Shown: positions 1 to 11,687, numbered from the stretch's first letter. The stretch: DNA of 64,000 bases from Branchiostoma lanceolatum (GCF_035083965.1 NC_089729.1:17100964-17164963), one strand, 5' to 3'. Notes: a model not told the origin generated them from the letters alone. Made by a program: numbers and translations.

Positions 1-172
1 CAGCTTCCAAAAGATGTTTTCAGATTGACAATTTTGCCACTTTGGAAGTGATTGAATCCGCCCGCGATTTAACGTTTAGCGAAAAGTAGTAGAAACTGTT
101 TTTTTTGAAACGTTAAATCACGGGCGGGTCAAAGTGGCAAAATTGTCAATCTGAAAACATCTTTTGGAAGCT
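1..172. repeat. Near-perfect palindrome (foldback repeat) at window edge
   Basis: Bases 1-42 are the reverse complement of about 131-172. The inner arms 59-78 and 108-127 also pair with a single mismatch, leaving a loop of about 30 bases. This resembles a short foldback transposon. Its left end may be cut by the window. It lies in the presumed intron after the last ITIH exon. Confidence 0.8.
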
Positions 173-289
173 GAAACCTTTCACCATCTCACTGGCGAGT
201 TTGTTTGGTCAGATGTAGTCGTTAACGCAAGTTAGAAAGCGATTTGTCGGGTCATGGCTGATAGGAATCTGAGTTTCAATGCGTTTCAC

Positions 290-1168
290 TAGCCTCCGTT
301 GCAGTCCTTTTCCCCGCAGCGTTTTTTTTTTCAATTTTTTTTTTGGGGGGGGGGGGCGCCGCGTATCTGCTTGGGATCCCGTATCCGCCGTGCCCCTGTG
401 TCCGCTATAGACCCTGTGTCTGCTGCTGGGGAAGGACTGCGCTTTTTCGGCTTCAGCAAAGGGCCATCAAAAAACACTTATCACCATTGCCATGGATGTG
501 CGAACTTCCCGTAATAAACACGGCCAGCACAGGGAAATCTTCACGCCCCTTTGAGCGCGACAAAATTCTAACGGTTGCCGGGATGTCTTTTCAAAACACG
601 ACGGGCGGACACCTAAATGAACGAACCTTTCGCATTCTTTTCCTTTGTACATCCATCGAAGTTGCTATAATGATTTTGTTCTTTTCGTGCTAGGAAACGT
701 GGCTCAAACATGTCTCACAAAGCGTGAGAAAGCTGCAATACTTTCTCCGCGCACGCTACGCTACACAATGGCCGATCATAATCTAACCCCTGACCCTTTG
801 TTGTCTTCTTTGTCGTAAAAGAAACACTCTAATTATAAGATCTCTTAGCTACATCGGCTGAATCCACAGAAGATATCAGCAATAGAAAGAAACATCAGGC
901 CACATTTGAGACAATTTGTAACTCGACTTTGAAGACAACATGATAATCATTTGCAAGGAAGCATGCGTCACTTCACGTGGGCTTTGTGCAACGTAACATT
1001 TGAATTGCTTCTCGCGGTAGTGTGACAGCAGCAGACACAGGGTCTATAGCGGACACAGGGGCACGGTGGATACGGGATCCCAAGCAGATACGCGGCGCCC
1101 CCCCCCCCCCCAAAAAAAAAAAATTGAAAAAAAAAACGCTGCGGGGAAAAGGACTGCAACGGAGGCTA
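290..1168. mobile_element. hAT-like foldback element with 140-bp inverted arms
   Basis: The arms 290-428 and 1026-1168 are inverted copies. They begin TAGCCTCC and end GGAGGCTA, and each contains a homopolymer run of G/T or C/A. The nine-base direct repeat gcgtttcac flanks the element (281-289 and 1169-1177), fitting a target-site duplication. No transposase is visible, so it is non-autonomous. Confidence 0.75.
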
Positions 1169-1292
1169 GCGTTTCACGTGGTTTGATTGGTGAGCCTTGC
1201 TGGCAACCGTGCGACATAGAAATCACGCGACATATGCATGACTGCGCCACAGAAGGCACGTGACCATCACGTGACCAATAGTCGGTTTTTAC

Positions 1293-1415
1293 CTGATGAC
1301 GTGCTCGTAGATGCCGAGTCTGCGCACAAGGAACTCCTGGTAGGTCAGCTGGAACGTGACCTTCTCCTCCGCACCGACGTTAATGGCGATCTGGAACACT
1401 TCCCGGCCTCTCGGA
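1293..1415 (-). CDS. VIT-domain exon c, ITIH-like gene
   Basis: The acceptor is TTTTTTCCAG|TCC and the donor ATCAG|GTAAAA, phase 2 at both ends. The translation INVGAEEKVTFQLTYQEFLV then RRLGIYEHV is the end of the VIT domain. This is the last exon visible before the left window edge. Confidence 0.85.
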
Positions 1416-4358
1416 CTGGAAAAAATGTTTCATTAGATTCTTCATCGGTGGAAGCTTTTTTATCAAACTTTAGTTGACTGCCAAATGAGCCTTTATCCAC
1501 TCAATTCTTCATTCGCACATTTCTTAGCGTATCGTTAGATTGGTCAGGTAAATAGCAAATCAAGCCCTTTGTAGTATTGAATGGTTCACAGATAAATGTA
1601 TATATACATATATTGGTGCTTCACAGAAAACCATGTAGTAGATAGCTATACTTTTAGCTCTTAGGTTTCTGGATAAATCTACATTGATGAGTATGCAAAC
1701 AGGACTTGATGAACCTCCAACCGTTTTCTTCTGAACGGCAGAAAAAACGAGTAAGGACTAAAGTATAGAACTTTTCGAAAGTTTGATACGTTATATTAGA
1801 ACCAGCTTTGGTATCATACATTACTAGAGTAAAAGCAATCAACCGTGTGCGTGCTTCTCACAACATATTCTAAGTTGAGAAAGAAATTATTTCATTCTTA
1901 TATAGAATGTTATCTATGTACCAGTGAATGCCATACTTTGTACCCTGTACAATTGTTGTTCAATAAAGTTATTATCATTATAATCAACGCGTTTGCACAG
2001 CGCGATTACGAGCGTGATCCAGACCTTTCCTGTGAGACGTGCCCGGCGCTCTCTCCTGCCTCGACGGCGGCGTCATACGCTTCTCTCGCCGCCCCCCTCT
2101 CCATCACACTCCCCACGTACAGGGTGTCATTGATCACCCTGAAAACACGAGGGACGAGTAAGAAGCGTGGCTATTAGGATGTGACTGTGATGTAGCTGAA
2201 ATCAATTGTTTTCTGATGGACCGCTTGCCGACCTGGATCTATACGTACTGTCCGTTAACATGGCTGCTTATACCTATGTAAAGATGTGACTGCGTGGAAA
2301 CGCATTACAGCTATCTTTGTCTGTATTGTATTGTAGTATACATGTATAAAACATGTAAGTGACGTAACACACCAACTTAGCAGTCATGCGGTAGCTGGCC
2401 TTTAAAAAAAGTACAATGATAGATCTATCCAAAGACGAGACGAAACTAGATATGATTCATCTCTATAAGATGAAATGTGCATGTCAGAACTAGTGACCTC
2501 TGCTTATGCTACGGTCACATTTCTAAACCGGGGCCCGGCCGGGCTGTTTGCCGGAACGAAAAATAAACATGCATGTGAAGAAACATACACAAATTATGCT
2601 CATGATTAATGTTTTTGACGTTCGTGTGTTTACGTGTCTTTTATACCATACTTTTCGTTCCCGCAAACTGACCGGCCGGGCCCCGGTTTGGAAATGTGAC
2701 CGTAGCATTTACATAGAAAAGTTGGAGATGAAGGCTGCCTCCGGTAGCTGCATGGTGAAGACGGCCTCTCGGCCTCGGTCCGCACGATTGGCCAGCTTAC
2801 TCTCCACCGTTACAGTGGCGAATCGTGACGTCACGCGGGAGTCGACGTGCAGCCAGTAGACGTCGGCAGTGTCGGGCACGACGCCTTGTCGTCTGACTCG
2901 GTGTGGAGCGGCCTGCCACAAAGTAGAACGGTCAATCTTAGTACAAAATGTACTTTAGAAATTGTGTAACACTGGCTGTAAAGTGTTAGTAGTAAAATGT
3001 CATTGCCAAGCACTGTACACGCATTTTTTGTACCTCACCGTTACCCCACCCTTGCCTGTCATGCTACCTTGGGTACCATCGCCCTCCGGACAACCGCCCG
3101 CCTCCTTTACGACCCAGCCCACCGCCAACATCTTGCTTAGCTCCAATGTGTACGACAATACCTTTTCAGCAACGGTAGCCGGATTCTGAGGATATCTTTG
3201 AGGAATGCTGGGTGTTGGGGGGGGGGGGGGGGGTGCTGTCCCCGGTACTTAACGTACGGTCACGTAATTCCAGTGGGTCTGTATGCCCTTTCACGTAGAG
3301 CGTAATCAGTCATTTGTGCGTAGCCGTGCCGGGGCTACTATCATTTAGCGTAGAGCGTAATAGGTACATTTTACATCAAGTGTAATTGGCCATTTCTACG
3401 TAGCCTCTACCAGGCTCCACAGGTGGCTGGAGAAATAGTAGAAATTCGGCAAATAGACAGATAACATGCCAGAGGAGTTAGCTGGCCAGGGAGTACAGTT
3501 TGCGACCTAGGGCCCGGCTAATTTCTACGTACTGTAGGTTCATTTATGTTGGTGGGGATAAAACTTCGCGGTAGGGGTGGATAGGATGGTTTCGCGGTGT
3601 TTCAAGGACAAGTCAAAAAACCAAGATGACACACAGCTTCGCACAGGTTTATCGCGTCTCGCGAGAATAGATGTATGAACCAAGCGGTCGTTTTCAACAG
3701 AAGAGGACCAACTGTCGCTGAAATTTGGCTCCCTGGAAAATGGTACCGTATAATGGTGACTAAAAAAACAAATTGTCGAGGCTTTCGCTAACATACGCTG
3801 TGCCAGATACGCTAGCTATTAGTACACTTGCAGCTATACTAGTACTGTCTTTAGTAGTACGTGTAGTATGTTACATACGACTGTTCTTGTAAGCATTTGC
3901 AATGTCATGCATGGGACAAAATAGTCAACAAACTTGGCCGGCATACCACTATTGGAGCATATCTCCCACTCAGGTTTCCTTTTGTGTATTTTTTATCTCT
4001 ACATCACAGCAAGGCATGGACCGAGGTAAAACAAAGCACATATTCGCGGTGTGATGATTTCGAGGTGAAAAGATCAACGTGAACTGAACCGCGAACATAA
4101 AACCACCACGAACATTTTAAGATCAACAGTAATACGCAGTAGCTTCCCGGGGTTTAACATATGTGCGTAGATTAAATTTTTAGACTAAACTATTCGTCAA
4201 ATATTGTCTAAGCGCTAGGAAGCTTCAGAATTTAGTACGGAGTGTAGAGAGGCTTACTGAATTAACCCGTAATATTTAAGCAGTCTTCTGAATTTACGGT
4301 ACCTGATCGTTGTTTGACGCAGAGCCTTACTAGTTTGCCTGGCCCCTCGGCTTTACAC

Positions 4359-4408
<50 letters not shown>

Positions 4409-4604
4409 CATCGTCACGATTAAAGGTACATTTGTATATCAACAGCTGCCCTCTAAATCTCACCTGGCCCCGCGAACCTTGTCTTGCAGCGATCAGCACA
4501 TTGAATCCCGCGATCTTGTCTTCTCCTTTATCGTATCCTTCACTTCCGCATGCAGCCGATACAAGTAGACATAGCGCTGCCAACGCCCACCCCTCTCTCA
4601 CCAT
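1293..4604 (-). CDS. Inter-alpha-trypsin inhibitor heavy chain-like gene, 5' part (partial)
   Basis: Four exons are read on the minus strand. Exon 4604-4478 starts at ATG with a hydrophobic signal peptide (WALAALCLLVSAACG) and ends at a GT in phase 1. Exon 2912-2713 encodes a VIT-domain start (VDSRVTSRFATVTVESKLAN, then FISNFSM). Exon 2138-2025 continues it (DTLYVGSV, AYDAAVEAGESAGHVSQ), and exon 1415-1293 ends it (VFQIAINVGAEEKVTFQLTY, FLVRRLGIYEHVI). The last three join in frame at phase 2 with good splice sites. The VIT domain is the N-terminal domain of secreted ITI heavy chains, which are transferred to hyaluronan. An exon is probably missing between 4478 and 2912, because the phases do not meet (1 against 0). 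An alternative in-frame ATG lies at 4631. The von Willebrand A domain and C-terminus would lie left of base 1. The VIT identification is strong; the signal exon is less certain. Confidence 0.8.
1870..1985 (+). repeat. 3' tail of a non-LTR retrotransposon
   Basis: The segment gccatactttgtacc then tgtacaat and caataaagtt resembles the 3' end of the retrotransposon copy at 55593-56230. The alignment was made by eye, so borders are approximate. It lies in an ITIH intron. Confidence 0.4.
2025..2138 (-). CDS. VIT-domain exon b, ITIH-like gene
   Basis: The acceptor is TTTTCAG|GGTGATC and the donor GAAAG|GTCTGG, phase 2 at both ends. The translation DTLYVGSVMERGAAREAYDA and AGESAGHVSQ matches the central VIT signature (YVG...A...YD.A...G..AG.V). 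Confidence 0.85.
2506..2708. mobile_element. Inverted-repeat MITE beside an ITIH splice donor
   Basis: The terminal inverted repeats run from atgctacggtcacattt to aaatgtgaccgtagcat and extend into a GC-rich ccggggcccggccgg arm of about 35 bases. The interior is AT-rich with no coding potential. The right end lies four bases from the coding border at 2713. Confidence 0.75.
2713..2912 (-). CDS. VIT-domain exon a, ITIH-like gene
   Basis: The exon encodes VYWLHVDSRVTSRFATV and then EAVFTMQLPEAAFISNFSM, the classic start of a VIT domain. The 3' end is AT|GTAAAT (phase 2). The 5' border at TGGCAG|GCC is tentative. An inverted-repeat element (2506-2708) begins only four bases after the exon end. 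Confidence 0.78.
3230..3540. repeat. Degenerate acgtagagcgtaat repeats and a truncated hAT-like element
   Basis: Bases 3290-3410 carry spaced copies of acgtagagcgtaat, also seen at 5220-5410. From about 3403 the sequence tagcctctaccaggctcc onward matches the left half of the complete element at 36355-36575. No coding potential is seen. Confidence 0.5.
4363..4407. repeat. (GT)n microsatellite
   Basis: About 22 uninterrupted GT units lie in the presumed first intron of the ITIH-like gene. Confidence 0.98.
4478..4604 (-). CDS. Candidate signal-peptide exon of the ITIH-like gene
   Basis: The exon reads MVREGWALAALCLLVSAACG and then an acidic/basic stretch, ending at CAAG|GTTCGC. It is the only signal-peptide ORF upstream of the VIT exons on this strand. 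A (CA)n microsatellite lies about 70 bases into the following intron. The link to the VIT exons is inferred from position and needs at least one more small exon. Confidence 0.45.
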
Positions 4605-4631
4605 ACTGTCACGTTCTGTAAACACTGCCAC

Positions 4632-6191
4632 TGTGTGCGCTATGAAATCCCACTTCCCACGGAGGTCTAGCTACAAGCAAACGAACAGAAACTTGCCTCT
4701 GTGGACCGAGAAACGCGATGTTTCGTCTTTAAGTGCGAACTGCGCCATCCTTGTTGCACGAGGAGACAAGCTTCGTGACCTCTCACCTTTCAAATATAGC
4801 CCCTCGGTCTGACGTCATTCTTGGCGCTTTTCCAATCTCTAGTATCATTTACACCATGAATAAGGTGCTGTCGATGTGATGATTCCTGACTGAAACCTCC
4901 TTGGTCGAACGAAGTTGAACAAATTTGGACAATTTTCTTAAGGAGAAGTGCAACATCACCTAACGATTTATGTCGGAAGTGCAGTCCTTCGCATGGTTTC
5001 CGCATATGGTCGTCTGGAAAATTTCCCTTCCCAATTAGCGTATATCAACGAACCAAGAATTGGTATCACCTAACGCAAGAAGTGAATGAGGAATTTAGTT
5101 AGAAAGTGTGCGACTTCAAACATCTAGCGCTTTAAATCAGAACTGCAATAGAAACGATCCATGACCGCTCATCATGTCAGCTACAAAACTTCCGCGCCCT
5201 CTTCATGTAATGGGGCCCTGCATGCCCTTTTACGTAGAGAGTAATGAGCCGTTTTGATGTTACGTAGAGCGTTGCCGACCACTCCAATTCAATGTAGAGC
5301 GTAATCTGCGTATTTTGCGTTGAAATTTATTGACCACTTCAATTCTATGTAATGCGTAGTAGCTACCCGGAATTTAGCGTAAAACGTACTTGATGAATTG
5401 TGCGTAAAGCGTTGTAAAACTTTTCTAACTTTGCTCTAAGTCACAAACGAGTGCACAGTCTGTTTTGTTTTGCTATCCCCCCTTTTATACAATGGAACAA
5501 TCCACCGAACTCGCTCCCAAAGTCTTGTTTTTTGGAGTTTTACACTTTTGCTAGTGCGCGGAAGAGTCGCTTTGCTAAAAATGGAGACCGGCCTGGGGGG
5601 CCTCCTTAAGAGCAAGGGATTTAAGCCTGATGATGATGATAATGGTAGTAGATAGCTAGCTGCAGACCAACATGTAGTAAGGGTGTTCAGTCAATGTATG
5701 AATTGAACCTTCTTCTACAATAAAGTTGTTGATAGAAGTTATCATACAACATATATATACAACATGTTATCGGTAGTGATTCGCACAAAGCCATTCATCC
5801 AAAAAAAACAAAGGGATAAATAAAAACACAAAGTCGCTTACAAAATAATTTCGCTGGAATGAAAATTCAGCTCAGAAATTTCTCAAATTCCTCAGCCAAC
5901 CTCATATAAAGGACAGACTACGCTCTCTCTCTCTCTGTGTAAAAGGAAGTGAAAACACCGGTCTGGCCCGGAGCCAATGGGCCATAAATGTAGTTGTCTT
6001 ACTAGAAGGACCGCATTCTTTCCCCTCCGCTATTAATCCTCATCAAAGACTAGAACGCTGCTGAAACATCCGCCCGTGTCGACAACTGCTGTTCCTCTTC
6101 AACTGGAAAGAAGTAGGTTCTGAGATTTTTTGTTGTTCTTTCATTAATCGACGATGGACAGGATTAAAAGTTTTTCAAAGGTTTGATGCGG
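4632..6191. other. Intergenic region, no gene recognised
   Basis: This lies between the divergent ITIH-like and HNMT-like genes. It holds degenerate acgtagagcgtaat-type repeats (5220-5410) and AT-rich unique-looking sequence. No convincing exon was found. Confidence 0.5.
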
Positions 6192-6364
6192 ATGACAAAT
6201 CTGTCCAACCCTTGTCAAATTATTCAACCTTTTTAGCAACTTACGGAATCGAGAATAGACAACAATTCTAGAATAGACAACAATTCTAGAATTGTTGTCT
6301 ATTCTCGATTCCGTAAGCTGCTAAAAGGTTGAATAATTTGACAAGGGTTGGACAGATTTGTCAT
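6192..6364. repeat. 173-bp near-perfect hairpin
   Basis: The arms atgacaaatctgtcc... and ...ggacagatttgtcat pair almost perfectly across the whole segment. The centre has a doubled tctagaat/agacaacaa unit. It is probably a short foldback element and carries no ORF of note. Confidence 0.8.
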
Positions 6365-6820
6365 GTGTAACCAAAGCTGTACTACAATGGCTCTCCACAT
6401 GCTCTGATGAAATATTCCCCATTTTTTGCGTTTCGGCGCCTTCGCCTGTCCTGGCTTTTACCTTGCAGGCAGGAACCAGGGAAGCTTGGTTCAACACTGT
6501 GTCGCACACAATAAGACCTTATATGGCAATACGTTCCCAAATCCTTGTATAGCCGTTGCCTTATATGGCAAGAGAGCACGAAAAGGCAGGCAGGCTACAT
6601 TTGCATGACACACAGGAGGGCGACCGCATGTAACTGCTACAACTGTTCGGAAATATCATTGCATTGTGGTTTCGGACTTTGATATCCTGAAAAATGACCA
6701 TATTACATCTATTCCACAAGATTGCAGAAGAAAAAAAAATGATTTCGTCAAGAAAACGACCAAAAATCGGCATAAATGATACCATATAGTGAGGTTATAG
6801 CATTACGTACAGGGTGATGG

Positions 6821-6905
6821 GTCACGTACCGCAGCTTGGCCGATCTGGCAACGCGAAGCACTTCGGACCCAGAAGATCCGGGTTCGTGTCCGTGCATGGA
6901 TTTTT
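6821..6905 (+). pseudogene. tRNA-Arg(TCG)-like relic
   Basis: An A-box-like ttggccgatctggc, an anticodon arm around acttcgga, the segment cagaagatcc and a B-box gggttcgtgtcc lie in tRNA order, followed by a T run. The acceptor stem does not pair well. A decayed tRNA-Arg copy or the head of a SINE is more likely than a working gene. Confidence 0.5.
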
Positions 6906-6967
6906 TTTTCTTTTTAGATATTGAATATCAAAAATATATATTGATATTATATTAATCTATACTGCAA

Positions 6968-7220
6968 TAATGGGCGAAATGTGATCTTCACTGTGGACTG
7001 ACTCTACTGGCTAATTATTCCTTTTTCTGCCGAATTCTGCGATTCATACGCCCGTAAGAGGGCCTGGTGGAGGCTATTACAAAGCAAGGTTAGGCCACCG
7101 GTGGTTATAACTAGCCTCCACCAGGCCCTCTTACGGGCGTATGAATCGCAGAATTCGGCAGAAAAAGGAATAATTAGCCAGTAGAGTCAGTCCACAGTGA
7201 AGATCACATTTCGCCCATTA
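6968..7220. mobile_element. Inverted pair of hAT-like MITE halves
   Basis: The arms of about 110 bases are mirror copies (taatgggcgaaatgtgatc ... gatcacatttcgcccatta). The inner ends read tagcctccaccaggccc. A single copy of the same unit is at 13915-14058. The structure looks like two elements head to head. Confidence 0.75.
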
Positions 7221-7575
7221 ACGGAGCCTTCAAGTGAAACCCTTGCGTAGCTAGTCTGGTAGAGACTAGGTTATAACAACACCAAGTCTGCGTCTTTTAT
7301 GCTGGACTGAAAACCTTTCTGGATGGCATAAAAAGGCCATTTAGTCCACCTTAAGAGGACCACTCAAAGGGTTCACCCCGGTACGGTCAATGCATTGTCT
7401 TTTTTCGTCGAAGGATGTCAAACAAGGGAGTACATTTCAACAAGTGCGTCCCTAGCAACGGCAGCGTTGCTAGGGACGACGGAGCACGGTTGGTCACGCT
7501 CTGTTAAGAGACATAAAACGTGGTGTTTTGGCAGGCTACATACGCCGTAAATGCCATTCAAGAGCCCCACACTTT

Positions 7576-7631
7576 ATTCTGTGTGAAACGTTTGGCAGGT
7601 GTGCGTGTGTTGGGGATAGGCACTGCACCAG
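7576..7631 (+). pseudogene. Ghost of an HNMT-like first coding exon
   Basis: The reading VRVLGIGTAPG followed by a donor-like AG|GTGAG closely parallels the end of the HNMT exon at 8238-8427 (VRVLGIGSGSG then AG|GTAAGG). Matching bases extend back to attctgtgtga. Upstream similarity fades. It is probably a decayed duplicate of the exon encoding the SAM-binding glycine loop. Confidence 0.5.
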
Positions 7632-8237
7632 GTGAGATCTTAGATACTTTGTCATTAAAATGCACAAATTGCTGTCTCCAACATTTACGACTTGATAACA
7701 ATCGTGCGACAGGTGTCATTGTTGTTTCCTATATTCATATATTGTACGGGAAATACTTCACAATACATGTAGTAACTTTATTGCAAAATCATGCCCGAAG
7801 CCTATTGCAAACAAAGCAAAGCAAAACACCTGTATGCAACGCGTGCATACTTAACGAAGGAGGGCGATGAGTTATAGGAATGTATTAGTAAACCTGTTTC
7901 TACTTCTACTCTCTATTTCTATTTTCTATTTCTAATGATGCCAATTAAGTAGACCCATTTTCGCCATGCAGAGGAAAATGAATTGCCCTGCGTCTTGATA
8001 CCAGTTAGACGACTTAGACAACAACATAGCTTTTTGCTGCTCGAGCGGTAAGGTGTGGAAAGCTTGGGAAAATTTGTGTGATTTCTAAGAATAAATTGCA
8101 TCTTTCAGAATAGTATCAGCATAGATTGCAATTGACGACGTCACAGAAGAAAGTGACGTCACATGTCGTGGAGTCTCTTTTGACTGGACTATCGAACCAT
8201 CAACGTTTTCTAACGAGTGAATTGTATCCCCAGGGAA

Positions 8238-11174
8238 ATGATGAACTTCGGAAAGTTGGTCAAGCTGTCTCCCGAGCGGTATTCGGCATGCTTCAGAGCC
8301 TATCAAACCGTGATTGAGAAGAAAAACAAAGAGGACTACCACCCTTTCTACAGGTCAAATGTGCCGGATTCCATTCTGTGTGAGTCGGGAGCCGAGGTGC
8401 GTGTGCTGGGTATAGGGAGCGGATCAGGTAAGGACGCCATGATGCCCGTTTGGCGTCAAAAATATAAGAAGGGTGTTGAAGGATCGTGGCAGCCGCGTAC
8501 CATTACCCATATAATCTCTGTCCTACTCATGGTTCAACATATAAAGCACAGAATCAAGGCTTGCTAGTAGTAGCATCGAGGCTTGCTAGTAGTGCGAACT
8601 TTGTCTAACGTTTGAATACTGAAAACTTGTCGGAAGGTTTACCTCAGACAACGTTCTATATGTATCTATGCCCTGAGGTTACGTGAAGTTGTCTACGTAC
8701 GTTTAAGACACGAGAAAACTTTCTACGCTTTTGCAAGTCATCACTTAAAAGTACCTAGTTTTCCATGGCTATATTTGTGCACTACTATACAACGAGTAAG
8801 TACTGTTCTAGAGACAACGGTCAACAGGTTGAAAAAGACACTAGTATTGATGATAACAAATTGACAATGAGCTTTATTGCATATTCATGCCCAACTTGGG
8901 CTAAATGCATTAGGTAACATGAAGTAAAAGAAAAGGAACATTGTGCATTATTCCATCTAAATCTACAGAGTCCCTTCTCTCTTCTTGAAGCATTTGTACA
9001 CAATGTCACATAGTTTTTCAATCATATCGTAGTTTCTAGAAGACATCAAACATGTGAATAACTCGTTATTTGTAAGATGTGCATATTCCTTGTCTAGTTG
9101 TATGGAACTTACAAGGGGTCTGCGCTTGCCTGAGTACTGTTCCTCCTTGAAATCTCTCAGTTGGAAATATCTAATCAAATCTCGATCTTTCTTCCTTTTT
9201 TCTTATTCTTTCACAGGAGAGATTGATAGCATCATTCTGAACAGGCTTCTACAGCACCACGACAGCGTGTACAATAGAGTGGTGGAGCCTTCGGAAGAAC
9301 TGATCGAGCGATACAAGGTATTGATGATACAAAGTCTATATTTTATAGTCTACCGTAGGTTGCTGGAAATACATAGTTGTTTGAACCTTGAACCTTGGAC
9401 GAGGACATCGGTGATGTCATCTCGGGAGACAATGGGTTCTTCTGCACCATTCAGTCCGGTCGTCCATTAGCGATCGAAGCTCTGTTGTAGATATGTCACT
9501 GAGCCCAGCATCCCTTTTTAAAAGATTGTCAATGAGGGTTGTTTCGCTTGCATTTTAGTTGATTTTGCCGTAGCAAGTTAAAATTACGGTTACAAATCCT
9601 GCATACAAACCGAGTGTTATAAATATCACTAAATCGCGCTCCTAGCGGCCGGCCCGACGGTTACGGTAATACCACCCCCTAGAAGGATGAGGTCATTAAC
9701 CCCAGCCAGCTAGAGATTGTGTAAACACAGGCTACCTACCTCCTATATAGATACGGGCAAGAGAAGACACAAGCCTCGGCGATGTGACGTTTGACTGGCG
9801 TCAGCAGACAGCAGAAGAGTACTTCCTGGATAAAGATCGCACAACGTTCAATCTAGCCCACGCAGTCCACGTTCTGTATCATGTGAAAGACCTGCACGCC
9901 ACCTTGCGGAACATGTGGGAACAGCTGGCCGACGGTGGGCGCATGTTGGTCCAGATTAAGTCAGGTAAACGTGCAGTTTGAGTGCCTGTACTTCCTTAAT
10001 TGCCTTTTTACAGGCTTGCGTATTAAAAGCTTTGTTGGATCCGTTGGCATGTGTGGTGACCGCCACCTTGAATTGTGACGTCACAGGGTCGCCATACCAT
10101 TTTATTGGGAGGGGTGTTTTTTGGGGTCGCAAGCGTTCTCTCTATTCTTAACAAATCGGCACACAACTATCACAAATTCGACTCAAATAAAGAGAAAAAT
10201 TCAATACCAATTCATATCTATAAAAACAACCCGTAATCACTAAACTAACATAGCAAGCCTGAAGTATATATGTAGCACAAATACTCTAGTATCACTTGTA
10301 TTCACCAATCCAGTCGTTATGTTTTGCTACCGGCGCCATCTCTTTATGTGTCGGAACGTAAAATCCCATCTCGGACACATGCTTCAAATACCTACCAACA
10401 AAGAGTGACTCAGTTTTCTAAGATGAAAAAATACAAACAGTTAATACAAAAGTTACTCAAGCAACTGGATACCTTATGTCAGACGCTTCAGAAAGCACCC
10501 GCAATCTCTCGCCACTGAATGGGAAGTCGTTGTCAAAAGCTACCGTCTGCAACGTCTGACCGTTTACAAAACTGATAATTGTCCATTTGCTTGATTAACT
10601 TTTGCATTGTATACCATATTGCCTGTATGTCTAATTAGTTCTTAACTGGGGTATAACAATCAAAAAGAAGAAAGACCAGACAAGACAGACAAGTGCTTAT
10701 TTAAATATTTTGATTTTTTGTGTGTAACTTTTCGACGTACGTAACTGTATGTGTTACATTCACCGACGAAAACATGGCATTCTTAAGTTTTATCAATATC
10801 TATTTCTCTCTCACACAGATGCTGGTGTTGGCGGAAGGCTGTTTCACAAGATGTGGGAAAAGTTCGGCGAAGGCGACCGTTTGCAGTCGGTGTTTCGTAT
10901 GTCGTGTGACGTCAAACAGTGGCTTGACGAAATGGGCATAAGCTACGTCACTTCTGAAGACGAAACCAACATCGATGTCACCGAATGTTTTAAGGAGAAC
11001 TCGAAGAAGGGAATGCTACTTCTCGAATTCTTCACGCTAACACCTTACATAGCTAATGAGCCAGAATTAAGGTCCATGGTGTTGGAGTACATCCGAAATA
11101 ATTCGTCGGTAGTGGGTGATAAGGTTTTCTTCAAATCAATCTCGGAAGTTATCGTCGCCCATAAAAGGCAGTAA
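8238..11174 (+). CDS. HNMT: Histamine N-methyltransferase-like gene, complete
   Basis: The coding exons are 8238-8427, 9217-9317, 9751-9964 and 10819-11174, all with GT/AG borders. Their phases (1, 0, 1) join to one frame of 286 codons plus stop, close to the 292 aa of human HNMT. Exon 1 ends with the SAM-binding loop VRVLGIGSGSG. Exon 2 gives GEIDSIILNRLLQHHDSVYN and VVEPSEELIERYK, matching the HNMT VEPS.EQI..YK segment. Exon 3 has HAVHVLYHVKDLHATLRNM, and exon 4 has KMWEKFG and a C-terminus ending in SEVIVAHKRQ. The family methylates the imidazole ring of histamine with S-adenosylmethionine in the cytosol. A splice acceptor at 8232-8233 suggests a 5' UTR exon upstream. Substrate identity is inferred; related SAM methyltransferases cannot be excluded. 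Confidence 0.85.
10009..10286 (-). repeat. Dispersed ~260-bp repeat, copy 1 (inverted)
   Basis: This is the reverse of copies at 20764-21008, 33043-33293 and 35668-35931. The shared core includes ttgttggatccgttggc, gccgccatcttg-like segments and gattacggggtcttttta. The ends carry short inverted ggtttgc/gcaaacc motifs. It lies in HNMT intron 3 and has no coding potential. Confidence 0.75.
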
Positions 11175-11681
11175 GCAGCGCTAGCGATAGGTGGATGCCA
11201 TGATCTGAAACGTCTGACTTATCAGAGACGTTATCCAGCTGATACCTTCGGCAATGATAAGATTATGTTTTTGATAACGTTTGTAGTGGTATGACGGTGT
11301 TTGTGACGGTGTTTTGTAATGGTGTTTGTAACAGTGTTTTGAACAGTGTTTGTAACAGTGTTTGTAACGGTGTTTGTGTTTAAGAAGAAAGCATAACCCA
11401 GAGGCTATGGATGGATGGATTGATATGAAATTGGGTATGTTCTTAGGTCTTGATAAATCGAAGAAATGATTACATTTTTATCCCCCTGATGGTTTTCCTT
11501 GGTACTGTAGCAGAGATTTCGTATGTTTTTTTTTCAATCTCCGGTCCTGAACAAACTGTGGTCACGATTGTTGGGTGCTAGGTGTAACGTCGCAAAAATC
11601 TTATAACTGTAAGGGCAACACACTTTCAAACGATACATAAACCGAGATTATATTAGACCTCCTATACTTTACAATTGATGA

Positions 11682-11687
11682 AATAAA
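11682..11687 (+). terminator. Candidate polyadenylation signal of HNMT-like gene
   Basis: AATAAA lies about 510 bases after the stop codon, with no closer copy noticed. The cleavage site itself is not visible. Confidence 0.45.

Noticed and set aside
299-693. Open frames of 71-116 codons
   Set aside because: They run through the G/T homopolymer arms of an inverted-repeat element; composition explains the openness.
4353-4631. Long frame ending in alternating Thr-His repeats
   Set aside because: Only the part up to the donor at 4478 is plausible as an exon; the rest is translation of the (GT)n microsatellite.
4363-4812. 149-codon plus-strand frame beginning with alternating Cys-Val
   Set aside because: It is a microsatellite translation followed by the antisense of the ITIH signal exon.
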